From assembly GCA_963784175.1 (NCBI GenBank), contig CAWAQJ010000018.1:62001-126000 (forward strand): 64,000 nt of DNA, written 5' to 3'. The position numbers and the translations under genes are program-made. Position 1 is the first letter of the stretch. Each line of letters begins with the position of its first letter. This document shows, in pieces, positions 8,134-15,712 of the stretch. The notes beneath the pieces are model-generated. The model did not search any database, had not been told where the DNA came from, and saw only the letters and a list, made by a program, of their open reading frames with translations. Source of the stretch: JAIBJN01 sp963784175. Lineage in GTDB: Bacteria > Actinomycetota > Thermoleophilia > Gaiellales > Gaiellaceae.

Positions 8134-8681
8134 CGCTTCACCTCACGTATTGCCCCGATGACGTAGAGCACGGCCGCGGCCACGGCGAGGGCGATGCCCG
8201 CCCAGAACAGCCAGAGTGGCCAGTCGGTCCCCTTGTCGGAGGCGATCACGCCCGTGATGCCTGCGTACACCACCCAGGTGGCGATCTTCCCAGGCATGGA
8301 GACGGAAAACTCGTAGCCGCGGTCCTTGACCAGCCGAAACCCGCCGATCAGGAGCGCGTCTCGGCCGAGGACGATCACGAGCGCCAGCCACGGGAGGCGG
8401 TCGTCGAGGCACAGCAGGAAGACGGCCGCGTCGATCATGAGACGGTCGGCCAGCGGATCGGCGAACTTCCCGAACTCCGACTCGACGTGCCAGCGCCGGG
8501 CGAGGAAGCCGTCGATCTGGTCGGTGAACGCCGCGGCCGCGAAGAGCGCCGCAAGCCCGTAGCTCCCCTCGCCGTCCGTTTCGAGCATGAGGACGACGAA
8601 CACGGGGATGGCGGCGAGGCGCAGGACCGTGAGGGCGTTCGGGATCTGCGCGAGCGGGGCCGGAACGACTCGCGTGGCCAT
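8130..8681 (-). CDS. pgsA: CDP-diacylglycerol-glycerol-3-phosphate 3-phosphatidyltransferase
   Basis: A 183-residue integral membrane enzyme of phospholipid synthesis that makes phosphatidylglycerol phosphate from CDP-diacylglycerol. The CDP-alcohol phosphotransferase signature DG(X)2AR(X)8G(X)3D(X)3D is complete in DGFLAR...GKFADPLADR (about residues 56-80). Several hydrophobic helices span the remainder. IPNALTVLRLAAIPVF at the N-terminus is characteristic of PgsA-type enzymes. It ends in a 4-nt overlap with the next gene, the guanylyltransferase. Related CDP-alcohol transferases (cardiolipin or PI synthases) are alternatives. Confidence 0.88.
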   Translation of the reverse strand: MATRVVPAPLAQIPNALTVLRLAAIPVFVVLMLETDGEGSYGLAALFAAAAFTDQIDGFLARRWHVESEFGKFADPLADRLMIDAAVFLLCLDDRLPWLALVIVLGRDALLIGGFRLVKDRGYEFSVSMPGKIATWVVYAGITGVIASDKGTDWPLWLFWAGIALAVAAAVLYVIGAIREVKR

Positions 8682-8707
8682 CGTCGAGGCAATGGTAACG
8701 TCGCGCG

Positions 8708-9715
8708 GTGCCCGCCCGGCTCTCGCTCCCCGGCTTCGTCAACGCGCACAGCCACGCGTTCCAGCGCGCCCTCCGTGGCAAGACCGAGGGCGGCGACTTC
8801 TGGGCCTGGCGCGAGTCCATGCTGGACCTGGCCGGGGGTCTGACCCCGGGACACGTCCGCGAGAGCTACGTGGAGACCTACGGCGAGATGCTCGCGGCCG
8901 GCTATACGGCCGTCGGCGAGTTCCACTACGTCGGGGCCGCCGAGGCGCATGCCGCCGTCGAGGCAGCGCGGGAGGCCGGGATCGAGCTCGTCCTCCTCCT
9001 CTCCGCCTACGGCCGCGGCGGGATCGACCGCTTCCGTCAGAGCTCGGTCGCCGAGTACCTCGGCCAGGTGGAGGAGCTCGCAAGTGGCGGCGCCCGCGTC
9101 GGCCTCGCGCCCCACTCCGTCCGCGCATGCCCGCGCGCCTGGCTCGAGGAGATCGGCGCCTTCGCCGGGAGCGAGGGGCTCGTCCTCCACGTCCACGCCG
9201 ACGAGCAGCCGCGCGAGATCGAGGAGTGCCTCGCCGAGCATGGGCTACGGCCGATCGAGCTGCTGGCGGAGACCGGCTGCCTCGGGCCGCGCACGACGAT
9301 CGTCCACGGGACGCACGCCGACGAGCGTGAGCTCGACCTCCTCGCGGAGTCCGGCGCCCGCGTCTGCCTCTGCCCCACCACGGAGGCGAACCTCGGCGAC
9401 GGCTTCCCGCCGCTCGAGGGTCTGCTCGCGCGCGAGATTCCGCTGTGCATCGGCTCCGACTCGAACGTCCGGATCGACCCAGTCGAGGAGCTGCGGGAGA
9501 TCGAGGGCACCGCCCGCCGGCAGGAGCGCCGCCGCAACGTGATCGCCGTCGAGCGACTCCTGGACATCGGGGCCGGCGGCGGAGCGGCCGCGCTCGGCCT
9601 CGACGACTGGCCCGCGGTCGAGGTCGACCTGGAGCACGAGTCGCTGCGCGGCGTCGCTCCCGACGACGTGCCGGCGGCGCTCGTCCACGGCTGCGCCGCG
9701 GACGTGCTCGTCTAA
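8708..9715 (+). CDS. Amidohydrolase, formimidoylglutamate deiminase (HutF)-like
   Basis: A 335-residue metal-dependent hydrolase with a GTG start. The metal ligand motif HSH is in LPGFVNAHSHAFQRALRG near the N-terminus, followed by FWAWRESM, a HutF-like feature. Later ligands appear in VLHVHADEQ, IVHGTH and CIGSDSNVRIDP. HutF deiminates N-formimidoyl-L-glutamate in histidine degradation. This protein is shorter than usual HutF (about 450 residues): it lacks most of the N-terminal beta-sandwich strands and has a short C-terminus. No other hut gene is nearby, so the substrate is uncertain. The stop overlaps the convergent proC stop. Confidence 0.75.
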   Translation: MPARLSLPGFVNAHSHAFQRALRGKTEGGDFWAWRESMLDLAGGLTPGHVRESYVETYGEMLAAGYTAVGEFHYVGAAEAHAAVEAAREAGIELVLLLSAYGRGGIDRFRQSSVAEYLGQVEELASGGARVGLAPHSVRACPRAWLEEIGAFAGSEGLVLHVHADEQPREIEECLAEHGLRPIELLAETGCLGPRTTIVHGTHADERELDLLAESGARVCLCPTTEANLGDGFPPLEGLLAREIPLCIGSDSNVRIDPVEELREIEGTARRQERRRNVIAVERLLDIGAGGGAAALGLDDWPAVEVDLEHESLRGVAPDDVPAALVHGCAADVLV

Positions 9716-10530
9716 CCCTTCGCCAGCTCTTTCGACCGCTCCATCGCCGCCTGGATGGCGTTGAGGAACGCAGCGCGCACGCCGGCCTGCTCGAGCTCGC
9801 GGATGGCGGCGATCGTCGTCCCGCCCGGGGACGTGACCGCCTCGCGCAGCTCGACGGGGTGCATCTTCTCGTCGCGGAGGAGCTTCGCCGTGCCCAACAT
9901 CGTCTGGACGACGAGGTCCGTGGAGACCTCGCGTGAGAGACCCAGCAGGATCCCGGCCTCGATCATCGACTCGGCGAGCAGCGCGAAGTACGCGGGGCCC
10001 GAGCCGGAGACGGCCGTGATGGCGTCCATGTAGCCCTCGTCGACGCGCACCGTGCGCCCGACGCTCCCGAGCACCTCCTCGGCGAGCGCCAGGTGCTCCT
10101 CCTCGGCATAGGTGCCCGCGGAGACGCCGGCCATGCCTTCGTGGACCGTCATGGGTGTGTTCGGCATCGCCCGCACGACTGGGACCCGGTCGCTCAGGTG
10201 CTTCTCGATCAGCGCGGTCGGGATCGCGGCCGCGATCGAGACGACCGTCTGCTCGGCCGTCACCACGCCGGAGATGTCGCCGAGGAGCGACTCGATGTCC
10301 TGAGGCTTGACGCCGATGACGACGATCCCGGCCCCGTCCACCGCCTCCGCGTTGGACGCGGTCGTACGGATCCCGTGCCGGCCCGCCAGCTCCTCGAGAC
10401 GCTCGGTGTGACGCGCGGTCGCCACGATCTGACCCGGCTCGCACCAGCCCGAGGAGAGCACGCCGGAGATCAGCGCCTCGCCTGCCTTGCCGGCGCCCAG
10501 CACCGCCAGGGTGCGATCGGTTCCCGCCAT
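9712..10530 (-). CDS. proC: Pyrroline-5-carboxylate reductase
   Basis: A 272-residue enzyme for the last step of proline synthesis, reducing pyrroline-5-carboxylate with NAD(P)H. The N-terminal dinucleotide-binding segment is LAVLGAGKAGEALISGVL. The family pattern VVRAMPNTPMTVHEGMAGV lies around 120-138, and the C-terminal signature segment (AVTSPGGTTIAAIRELEQAG) is complete. Length is normal. It is convergent with the HutF-like gene, with overlapping stops. Confidence 0.95.
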   Translation of the reverse strand: MAGTDRTLAVLGAGKAGEALISGVLSSGWCEPGQIVATARHTERLEELAGRHGIRTTASNAEAVDGAGIVVIGVKPQDIESLLGDISGVVTAEQTVVSIAAAIPTALIEKHLSDRVPVVRAMPNTPMTVHEGMAGVSAGTYAEEEHLALAEEVLGSVGRTVRVDEGYMDAITAVSGSGPAYFALLAESMIEAGILLGLSREVSTDLVVQTMLGTAKLLRDEKMHPVELREAVTSPGGTTIAAIRELEQAGVRAAFLNAIQAAMERSKELAKG

Positions 10531-10561
10531 GGGCTGGAACCCTACCGCCCCGCGATCGGCG

Positions 10562-10975
10562 CTACATCATGGCTTCGACGTGAACCTTGCGGTCCAGCGT
10601 GCCGTCCACGCGGTAGCGGTCGTAGCCACGGCCGCCGTTCACATGGTCGTGCGTGCCGTCGCGCGCCCAGATCCAGTCGTTGCCGTCCCCGCCCTGGAGG
10701 ACGTCCTTGCCCGCGTCGCCCTGGATCCGGTCGCTGCCCGGGCCCGCGCGGATGATGTCGTTGCCGTTCCCGCCGGCGATCGTGTCGTTGCCGCCCAGCC
10801 CGCAGATGACGTCCGAGACGGACGTGCCGCCGAGCATGTCGGCGCCCGACGTGCCCACGATCGTGCACGGACGGTTCAGGTTGGGGGTGTGGCCCGCCGC
10901 GACATAGGGCTCGACGGCGACCGCGACGGCCACCGCGAAGAAGCTGAGCCCGAGGACGAGAACGCGTAGACGCAC
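10562..10975 (-). CDS. Secreted RTX-like calcium-binding repeat protein
   Basis: A 137-residue protein with an N-terminal signal peptide or anchor (MRLRVLVLGLSFFAVAVAV). Several hemolysin-type nonapeptide repeats follow (GTSGADMLGGTS, GLGGNDTIAGGNGNDII, GPGSDRIQGDAGKDVLQGG), which bind calcium in beta-roll folds. A Cys pair is present (PCTI, VICG). It is a small extracellular protein, and the repeats resemble those of the gene at 48.8 kb and of the pseudogene at 17.6 kb. No enzymatic domain is attached. The role is unknown. Confidence 0.8.
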   Translation of the reverse strand: MRLRVLVLGLSFFAVAVAVAVEPYVAAGHTPNLNRPCTIVGTSGADMLGGTSVSDVICGLGGNDTIAGGNGNDIIRAGPGSDRIQGDAGKDVLQGGDGNDWIWARDGTHDHVNGGRGYDRYRVDGTLDRKVHVEAMM

Positions 10976-11029
10976 AGTCCTGGATATCGACCGTTGCGCA
11001 ACTTGCCACCATCCCTCGCGCGAGCGAAT

Positions 11030-11941
11030 CTAGGCGAACATGTTGCGCTCCAGGGCGAGGATCGTGCGGACGTAGACCCGGGACTCCGCGAAGAGCCCGT
11101 AGCGCCGCACGGCTCTCGGCCCCTGGTAGTAGGCAGCGAGCGCAAGCCGCTTGTTCCAGTTGAAGGTTCTCAGCATGTGACGGAGGTAGAGCACGCCGAC
11201 GCGGATATTGCCCCCCGCGTTCCGCGGGATCCGGTTTCCGACGAGCACGCGCTCGACAAAGCGGTGCGTCGCCGGCATGACCTGCATTACGCCCCTCGCC
11301 CCCACCGAGGAGACGACGTTCGGCTGGTTCCCGGACTCCATCCAGGCGACGGCGCGGACGAGGCTCGTGCTCACCCCGTAGCGGCTCGACCAGTACCCGA
11401 GCGCCCAGCGGACGTCGGCCGCGCTTGCCGAGCTCCGGCGGTGCGAGGTGACCCGTCGCACGGGACCGTTCACCAGTGCCTTCCGGGTGACGGGCCCCAC
11501 GATGCCGTCCGGATAGAGGCCGGCGCGCGCCTGGTAGCGGCGCACTGCGCGTTTCGTCCCCCAGCCGAAGACACCGTCGATCCCGCCGGCCGCCACCCCT
11601 CGGCGTGCGAGGAGGTACTGGAGGACGGAGACGTCCCAGCCCACCATCCCGCGCCGCATGAGCCGCGTGCCGAAGAGCGGACGCCCGAGACGGCCAAGCT
11701 TGGCCCGCGTCCGCGGCCCGGGCACGCCGTCCACGAGCAGGCCGTTGCGCTTCTGGAACACGCGGATCGCGCGCCTCGTCATCGGGCCGGCAATGCCGTC
11801 GATCGGGCCGGCGTACAGGCCCCGCGACTTGAGCGCGACCTGGAGTCCTGGAGTCTGTCGTCCGGCGTCTGCGGGCATCGCCGTCGCTGCGACAAGAGCA
11901 GCGAGGAGAGATGCGAACGCGACGCCCCTGGCGGTTCGCAT
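11030..11941 (-). CDS. Secreted lytic transglycosylase with two peptidoglycan-binding domains
   Basis: A 303-residue protein. The start is set at 11941 because MRTARGVAFASLLAALVA begins a good signal peptide, cleaved near PADA; the reading frame itself is open to 12028. Two PG_binding_1 domains follow at about residues 30-95 and 100-160 (PIDGIAGPMTRRAIRVFQ and GIDGVFGWGTKRAVRRYQ). A SLT transglycosylase domain fills about 175-300, with the catalytic Glu in WMESGNQPNVVSSVGARG and the MQVMPATH motif. It cleaves peptidoglycan glycan strands in the envelope, probably for growth or remodelling. Confidence 0.88.
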   Translation of the reverse strand: MRTARGVAFASLLAALVAATAMPADAGRQTPGLQVALKSRGLYAGPIDGIAGPMTRRAIRVFQKRNGLLVDGVPGPRTRAKLGRLGRPLFGTRLMRRGMVGWDVSVLQYLLARRGVAAGGIDGVFGWGTKRAVRRYQARAGLYPDGIVGPVTRKALVNGPVRRVTSHRRSSASAADVRWALGYWSSRYGVSTSLVRAVAWMESGNQPNVVSSVGARGVMQVMPATHRFVERVLVGNRIPRNAGGNIRVGVLYLRHMLRTFNWNKRLALAAYYQGPRAVRRYGLFAESRVYVRTILALERNMFA

Positions 11942-12293
11942 GGCGGGGTCCTTGGCGGTCCTCCGGCGTTCTCCTCCCCGGATTTCGTCCGTCCGGCCGG
12001 ACCAGAGCCGCGGCCACCTCCCAGCCAAGCGAGAGGCGGCCGCCTGGCCTCAGTGAGGCCGAGCGGCCGGGCTCGCTCTACGCCCGGATGGGTGAATGGG
12101 AGGGGTAAGCGGGCCCTACCCCCTTGGCCTAGGGAGGCCCGCTCACCCGGGTGGGACGCTCGAAAACTCTGGCGTCCCGCGCGACACACGATCTGCGGCC
12201 GAATCGCGCGCCACGCCGAAGAGAATAGCCCGCATCCCACGGACCGCAAGTGCCTCCGGGCCCTCGGCAAGGGCTCGCGCGGCCCTCGCTACC
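11942..12293. promoter_or_regulatory. Structured divergent intergenic region
   Basis: This 352-bp gap separates the divergent transglycosylase gene and the plus-strand gene at 12294. Around 12090-12148 it holds a nested inverted repeat: GGGTGA (12090-12095) with TCACCC (12143-12148), and AGCGGGCC (12108-12115) with GGCCCGCT (12136-12143). Other GC-rich palindromes lie at 12040-12075. It may act as a structured mRNA leader or bidirectional control region. No known riboswitch core could be confirmed by eye. Confidence 0.35.
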
Positions 12294-12686
12294 ATGCTGC
12301 GCGTGACCGCCGTCATGATCGACTGGGCGACGGCCGTGGTGAAGCCCAGGGGGCGCTACCTCGAGCTCGCGGTGCGTCTGAGCACTGCGCCCGACAGCGT
12401 GTGGAAGAACGAGTTCGCGCGCATCAGCCACATGACCGACGGCCTCGAGTCCGAGCCCTGGTGGGCGAACGTCCCGGACTTCGACCAGCTCACCGTCGGC
12501 GGCATCGAGGTCGGCACGGAGGCGGTCGTCCGCAACCGGTTGGACGGGATGATGCGCCAGACGAACACGGCCGCCGCCAGAGCGCGGAAGGAGCAGGACG
12601 AGATCGCCTACGCCCTCCGGCAGGCCGTGAAGGCGCAGGAGGAGTCTGCAAAGCAGATGACCGAGCGCTTCCGGTCTCCGAGCTAG
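12294..12686 (+). CDS. Hypothetical helical protein
   Basis: A 130-residue protein if started at ATG 12294 (MLRVTAVMIDWATA). The frame is open further upstream, but that part has no protein-like character. GTG at 12303 and a later ATG are also possible starts. A compact N-terminal part (KPRGRYLELAVRLSTAPDS) precedes a long charged C-terminal helix (RKEQDEIAYALRQAVKAQEE) with coiled-coil character. No family was recognised. It stands alone on this strand. Confidence 0.5.
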   Translation: MLRVTAVMIDWATAVVKPRGRYLELAVRLSTAPDSVWKNEFARISHMTDGLESEPWWANVPDFDQLTVGGIEVGTEAVVRNRLDGMMRQTNTAAARARKEQDEIAYALRQAVKAQEESAKQMTERFRSPS

Positions 12687-12720
12687 AGGCTCGGCGGTCT
12701 AGACGGTTAGAGGCGCTCGC

Positions 12721-12900
12721 CTAGCGAGGCAGGCGGCCGGTCTCGAGCGCATAGACGAGCCGCTCCTGAACGTGGGCCGCTGACCGCGAGAGCTGCGCGT
12801 CCGCATGGAGCTCGGCCGCCGCGAAGCGCTTGGCCTCACGTCGGTGATGGGCCGCGCGGTGGCGGTGGTGCACGGCCTGTTCCTCCGAGCGGTATCGCAT
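12721..12900 (-). CDS. Small His/Arg-rich hypothetical protein
   Basis: A 59-residue protein starting MRYRSEEQAVHHRHRAAHHR. The ATG at 12900 is chosen over the longer frame (to 13020) because AAGGAGAGG precedes it at good spacing. The first half is rich in His and Arg, and the second half is amphipathic helical (ELHADAQLSRSAAHVQERLV). No family was recognised. Confidence 0.5.
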   Translation of the reverse strand: MRYRSEEQAVHHRHRAAHHRREAKRFAAAELHADAQLSRSAAHVQERLVYALETGRLPR

Positions 12901-12968
12901 GCCCTCTCCTTCGACATCCGCGGCTCCGCCCTCGATGAAGGTCGCGTTAAGCCATCGCCCGAAAGGAC

Positions 12969-12996
12969 GAAAGCCCCGCGTGCGGGCGGGGCTTTC
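12969..12996 (-). terminator. Hairpin terminator
   Basis: A perfect 11-bp stem (GAAAGCCCCGC / GCGGGGCTTTC) with a 6-nt loop, 20 nt past the stop of the minus-strand gene ending at 13017. The stem ends in GAAA/TTTC, so it could work as an intrinsic terminator in both directions. Confidence 0.75.
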
Positions 12997-13016
12997 TTCG
13001 ATCGGTACGTCGAAGG

Positions 13017-13265
13017 TCACTCCGCGGGAGGCTCCATGGTCACGCAGTTGTTGTCCCAGGCGACCTCAATCCAGTACGCCTCGCTGACCGTGTCACCCCA
13101 GTACTGGGCCTGCTGGATCTGGTACCCGATGTAAGCACAGGTCGGGAAGTTGATCGGCGGGATGGCTTCGGCGGGGCGTGGAGCAGTGAGGGCGAAGGAC
13201 GCGGCGAGAGCAAGCCCCACCAACGTGTAGCGAGTTCGCCGCTTGATGGCTGCCGCTTGCTGCAT
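13017..13265 (-). CDS. Small secreted cysteine-containing protein
   Basis: An 82-residue protein. ATG 13265 is chosen because GAGGAGG lies upstream at good spacing and a clear signal peptide follows (KRRTRYTLVGLALAASFALT, cleaved near AEA). The mature peptide of about 45 residues has two cysteines (FPTCAYIG and DNNCVTME), which could form one disulfide, and is rich in Trp/Tyr. It is a monocistronic gene with a strong hairpin downstream. No family was recognised; an extracellular role is likely. Confidence 0.65.
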   Translation of the reverse strand: MQQAAAIKRRTRYTLVGLALAASFALTAPRPAEAIPPINFPTCAYIGYQIQQAQYWGDTVSEAYWIEVAWDNNCVTMEPPAE

Positions 13266-13401
13266 GGTGTCTGTCCTCCTCGAGTCGATTGAACGCTCCC
13301 TATTCGGCGGTCGTGTCCCGGGTGGTTCAGGGCTGAGCGTCGAATGAGCGACCGGCGCGGGAGGAGCCGGCGGACGGGATCGTGATCGAGGGCGACGACC
13401 T

Positions 13402-13776
13402 CTAGGCGCCGCGTTCGTCCCTCGGTGCGGACTCGAGCGGTGATGCATGCTTCGGTTGATAGAGCCCGAGGTCGCCGCCGCCGGGCAGTCGGATCGCGGT
13501 CTCGAGGCCGAAGGCCTCGTCGCTGATGGGCCGGGCGAAGTCGACTCCCTTGGCTTTCAGTTCAGCGACGGTGGCGTGGACGTCAGCACACATGAGGTAG
13601 AGCTCGTGCCGGCCGCCCTCTTCGGCAGGATGGGCCGCCAGTTCCGCGGGTGGCAGCGCGAAGATCAACCAGCCGCCACCGGCATCCACCGACGGGAATT
13701 CCAACACGTCTTGGAAGAAGGCGCGATCCCCCTCCGCGTCCGTGGTGAAGATGATCGCATGCACTCCTGTGATCAT
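13402..13776 (-). CDS. VOC-family (glyoxalase/bleomycin-resistance fold) protein
   Basis: A 124-residue single-domain VOC protein starting MITGVHAIIFTTDAEGDRAF, with GGAAGGAG at good spacing upstream. The fold pattern of two beta-alpha-beta modules is visible (RAFFQDVLEFPSVDAGGGWL and HELYLMCADVHATVAEL). Candidate metal ligands include His6, the His of GRHELYL and the last Glu/Tyr region. Members include glyoxalases, dioxygenases and resistance proteins; the substrate cannot be told here. It lies just left of the tRNA-Pro island. Confidence 0.8.
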   Translation of the reverse strand: MITGVHAIIFTTDAEGDRAFFQDVLEFPSVDAGGGWLIFALPPAELAAHPAEEGGRHELYLMCADVHATVAELKAKGVDFARPISDEAFGLETAIRLPGGGDLGLYQPKHASPLESAPRDERGA

Positions 13777-13867
13777 GTCCGCTCCTTCCGGCCCTTAACT
13801 GTCGAATCGTCGTCGCATTAACGACGAACAGGACTCGCGCAATGCGACAGCTCCACACGCCCGCCGC

Positions 13868-13974
13868 AAGGCCGAGGCACGGGCCGCCCGTGACCCCAGG
13901 ACTCCTGCCCACGCCCCGGGCCAGGTCAGGCTACGAGTCGACCGACGCGGTTGCCTAGATGGCCGTTCGGGACA
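13868..13974. repeat. Diverged dispersed repeat, copy 1
   Basis: A ~107-bp non-coding segment that recurs in the same orientation at 17879-17985, about 85% identical by eye with a few short indels. The best-conserved block runs from GTGACCC at 13890 through GGTCAGGCTACGA and TGCCTAGATGGC to GTTCGGGACA. This copy lies outside the island, the other inside. Neither is coding. The nature is unknown. Confidence 0.7.
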
Positions 13975-14113
13975 TGGCCCACGAAAGGCGCATCCACCGA
14001 ACGCGCATTCTGAGCCAATCGTCCTCCTCGCTCACAGGTTCGTCAAGGAGCGGTCATCGGGGGCGATTCCCCGCGTCCAACGGAAACCGGGCGGACCGCC
14101 TCGAGCGCCGATA

Positions 14114-14169
14114 CCGCTTGATTCCAGTCGGGGCGCCCGGATTCGAACCGAGGACCTCTTGTCCCCCAG
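14114..14169. repeat. Direct repeat, left attachment site (partial tRNA-Pro 3' half)
   Basis: A 56-bp sequence identical to 19354-19409 except for A14151 versus G. It corresponds to 14 nt downstream of tRNA-Pro plus its acceptor 3' strand, T arm, variable loop, anticodon 3' stem and anticodon loop. Similarity stops at the 5' edge of the anticodon loop. No 5' tRNA half follows, so it is a remnant att site, not a gene. Confidence 0.85.
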
Positions 14170-14358
14170 GCTAATCCAGCCCTTGGGCGGCGAGGGTCGC
14201 CAAGGGACTCGAAGTGGCTTGGCTCCTAGCGTTGCGGCTACCCATGGGTAGCTGAGTCCGCATGGCTCCGTGAGGCCGTATCCAGCCGTTTGTGTCCGGA
14301 ACGTGTCCACGACACCCAACCGCTGAGGTCGTTCGCGCACGGAACGGGCACTGAGTCT

Positions 14359-14390
14359 GAGCGGGGCGGGGGCGCGATGCCGCCCCGCTC
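14359..14390 (-). terminator. Hairpin terminator
   Basis: A perfect 10-bp GC-rich stem (GAGCGGGGCG / CGCCCCGCTC) with a 12-nt loop directly after the stop of the minus-strand DUF2188-like gene at 14391. There is no long T-run, which is common for actinobacterial terminators. Confidence 0.65.
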
Positions 14391-14618
14391 CTAATAGGCG
14401 GCAGCGGGGCTGTGTTCGACCTGTCCGTGCGCCTCGCCCGGCCCAAGCGCATGAACGAGGAGTTCGACGCCGCCGGCGCTGATAGAAGCCTTTGCGCGAC
14501 CGGCGCTCACTGCCTCCCACTTCGTCTCGTGCAAAGAGCTCACGTTTGACCCTTCCACCTTCACGACCCATCGCTTCTGCTCCATGCGGTAAAGCACATG
14601 TACATCCCCTAACGCCAT
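14391..14618 (-). CDS. DUF2188-like small protein
   Basis: A 75-residue protein starting at ATG 14618 (MALGDVHVLYRMEQKRW), with GGGAG nine nt upstream; a GTG two codons earlier is possible. The pattern VHV, then W-V-KVEGSN, then a run of Ala-rich helix (HETKWEAVSAGRAKASISAG) and a strand ELLVHA resembles DUF2188, a short beta-beta-alpha-beta domain of unknown function common in soil bacteria. It is followed by a strong hairpin. It is the leftmost gene of the island. Confidence 0.6.
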   Translation of the reverse strand: MALGDVHVLYRMEQKRWVVKVEGSNVSSLHETKWEAVSAGRAKASISAGGVELLVHALGPGEAHGQVEHSPAAAY

Positions 14619-14644
14619 CGCCACAGTCTCCCTCGGTCGACCTG

Positions 14645-15016
14645 CTAGTCCGTGGTGTAGCCGCGACCCTCGGGGCCGTAGTAGCCCCCGACCTCGGTGC
14701 GGTACTCCTCGTCGCGGTACGTCGACTCGTCGAACTCCGGTGAGTCCTTGATCTGATCCTTCGTGCGGTTGACGTAGACCGTCTCGTCGGCGGAGTCGAC
14801 GCGGTCGACGACCCCTGCCGGCAGCAGAACCTTCTTGCCGAAGATCCAGGGGCCGGTGTCGACGACGATGTAGCTCGAGCCGACGTCGTAGGTCGCCTCG
14901 TCGACCTTGCCAATGCCGCCGTCGATCGCCTCGACGCTATAGCCGGCGATTTCCACGCCCGCGCTCAGCCCGAGAGCGCCGGCGTCGCGATATGTGTACA
15001 TGTCCCTGCTGGTCAC
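14645..15016 (-). CDS. PRC-barrel domain protein, copy 1
   Basis: A 123-residue protein. An ATG lies at 15022, but AAAGGAG abuts it directly, whereas the GTG at 15016 has ideal 6-nt spacing, so GTG 15016 is preferred. The PRC-barrel core is IAGYSVEAIDGGIGKVDEAT, then SSYIVVDTGPWIFGKKVLLP and a basic stretch VYVNRTKDQIKDSPEF. The tail is rich in Tyr/Gly/acidic residues. It has about 60% identity by eye to the gene at 16045, in the opposite orientation. PRC barrels mediate protein-RNA or protein-protein contacts; the role here is unknown, possibly stress-related. Confidence 0.75.
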   Translation of the reverse strand: MTSRDMYTYRDAGALGLSAGVEIAGYSVEAIDGGIGKVDEATYDVGSSYIVVDTGPWIFGKKVLLPAGVVDRVDSADETVYVNRTKDQIKDSPEFDESTYRDEEYRTEVGGYYGPEGRGYTTD

Positions 15017-15030
15017 GTGCATCTCCTTTG

Positions 15031-15095
15031 TCAGAGAAGCCAGATGAGCAGAACGTGAGGAGGATCAGAGCCACCGTTCCTATCCCGATGTACAT
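15031..15095 (-). pseudogene. Frameshifted hydrophobic micro-ORF
   Basis: A strong GGAGG precedes ATG 15095. The frame reads MYIGIGTVALILL and then turns into a hydrophilic run-on. Inserting one base restores VLLIWLL and a TGA at 15031, giving a 21-residue hydrophobic peptide, a type often found beside PRC-barrel and stress genes. One base is missing around 15054-15056, either a real mutation or a sequencing error. It sits immediately upstream of PRC copy 1 and would be co-transcribed with it. Confidence 0.4.
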
Positions 15096-15278
15096 GCCCC
15101 CTCCTCCGTTCCTCGACCCCGCTTCCGCTTTTCGTTCCAACGGTCACCTACCTGCAGCCCGTCTGACCGCTCAGATTCCCGCGCTGGCCTCGCGGCTAAA
15201 CCCGACTGGCTGCAAGCGGTTTTGATGCCGGCTTCCTGCGGTATCTCGATGTCGAGTCATCCGAGGACGGGGGTCACG

Positions 15279-15446
15279 ATGTGGGGTGAAGAGGCAAGCG
15301 AGCTTTGGGGGCATCTCGAGTGGGAGGAATGTGACCGCGAGCTCGAGATCCTCGACGGGGAGCCGGAACCTCCCGGAGGCGATGTGAAGCCGACGGACCG
15401 AGAGACGGATAAGTCGATCGGGGCGGCCGGTCTGGACCCAGGCTAA
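15279..15446 (+). CDS. Hypothetical small acidic protein, doubtful
   Basis: A 55-residue frame starting MWGEEASELWGHLEWEE, preceded by GGGGG at plausible spacing. It is strongly acidic and has Trp in its first half, and a Pro/Gly-rich tail. The frame is open back to 15222. No family was recognised. It could be spurious, but its composition differs from the shadow frames around it. Confidence 0.3.
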   Translation: MWGEEASELWGHLEWEECDRELEILDGEPEPPGGDVKPTDRETDKSIGAAGLDPG

Positions 15447-15528
15447 GCGGGCCGGCGGCGGCGCACGACCAAGTCGATCCGGGCATAGGTAGGGGGAGGA
15501 CTGAGCGCCCTCCCCCAAACTGGGCGCA

Positions 15529-15648
15529 CTAGCGCCGCCGATCGACGGCGGCCTTGAGCTGACCCTTGTTCATCTTCGAGCGACCCTTGACTCCGAGACG
15601 CTTGGCCTCGCGGTAGAGCTGTTCCTTCGTACGCTCCCGTCCTTGCAT
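15529..15648 (-). CDS. Rho_N/SAP-like microprotein
   Basis: A 39-residue basic protein: MQGRERTKEQLYREAKRLG, then VKGRSKMNKGQLKAAVDRRR. This is the helix-extended loop-helix pattern of Rho N-terminal or SAP-like nucleic-acid-binding domains, seen in many small actinobacterial proteins. ATG 15648 is chosen because GAGGGGG lies upstream at good spacing; the longer frame to 15711 runs into the tRNA-like remnant. It may bind DNA or RNA. Confidence 0.65.
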   Translation of the reverse strand: MQGRERTKEQLYREAKRLGVKGRSKMNKGQLKAAVDRRR

Positions 15649-15712
15649 GAGTGACCCCCTCTCGAAGCTCGTAGTGCGTTCCCTTACCTGATCGGAGCAT
15701 GCGCAAAACACA

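Noticed and set aside
11942..12293. c-di-AMP riboswitch upstream of the transglycosylase
   Set aside because: Some short strings look similar, but the conserved core could not be assembled by eye on either strand; kept only as a structured region to test.
14114..14169. Possible second tRNA-Pro gene
   Set aside because: Only the 3' half is present; the sequence beyond the anticodon loop does not continue a tRNA, so it is an attachment-site copy.
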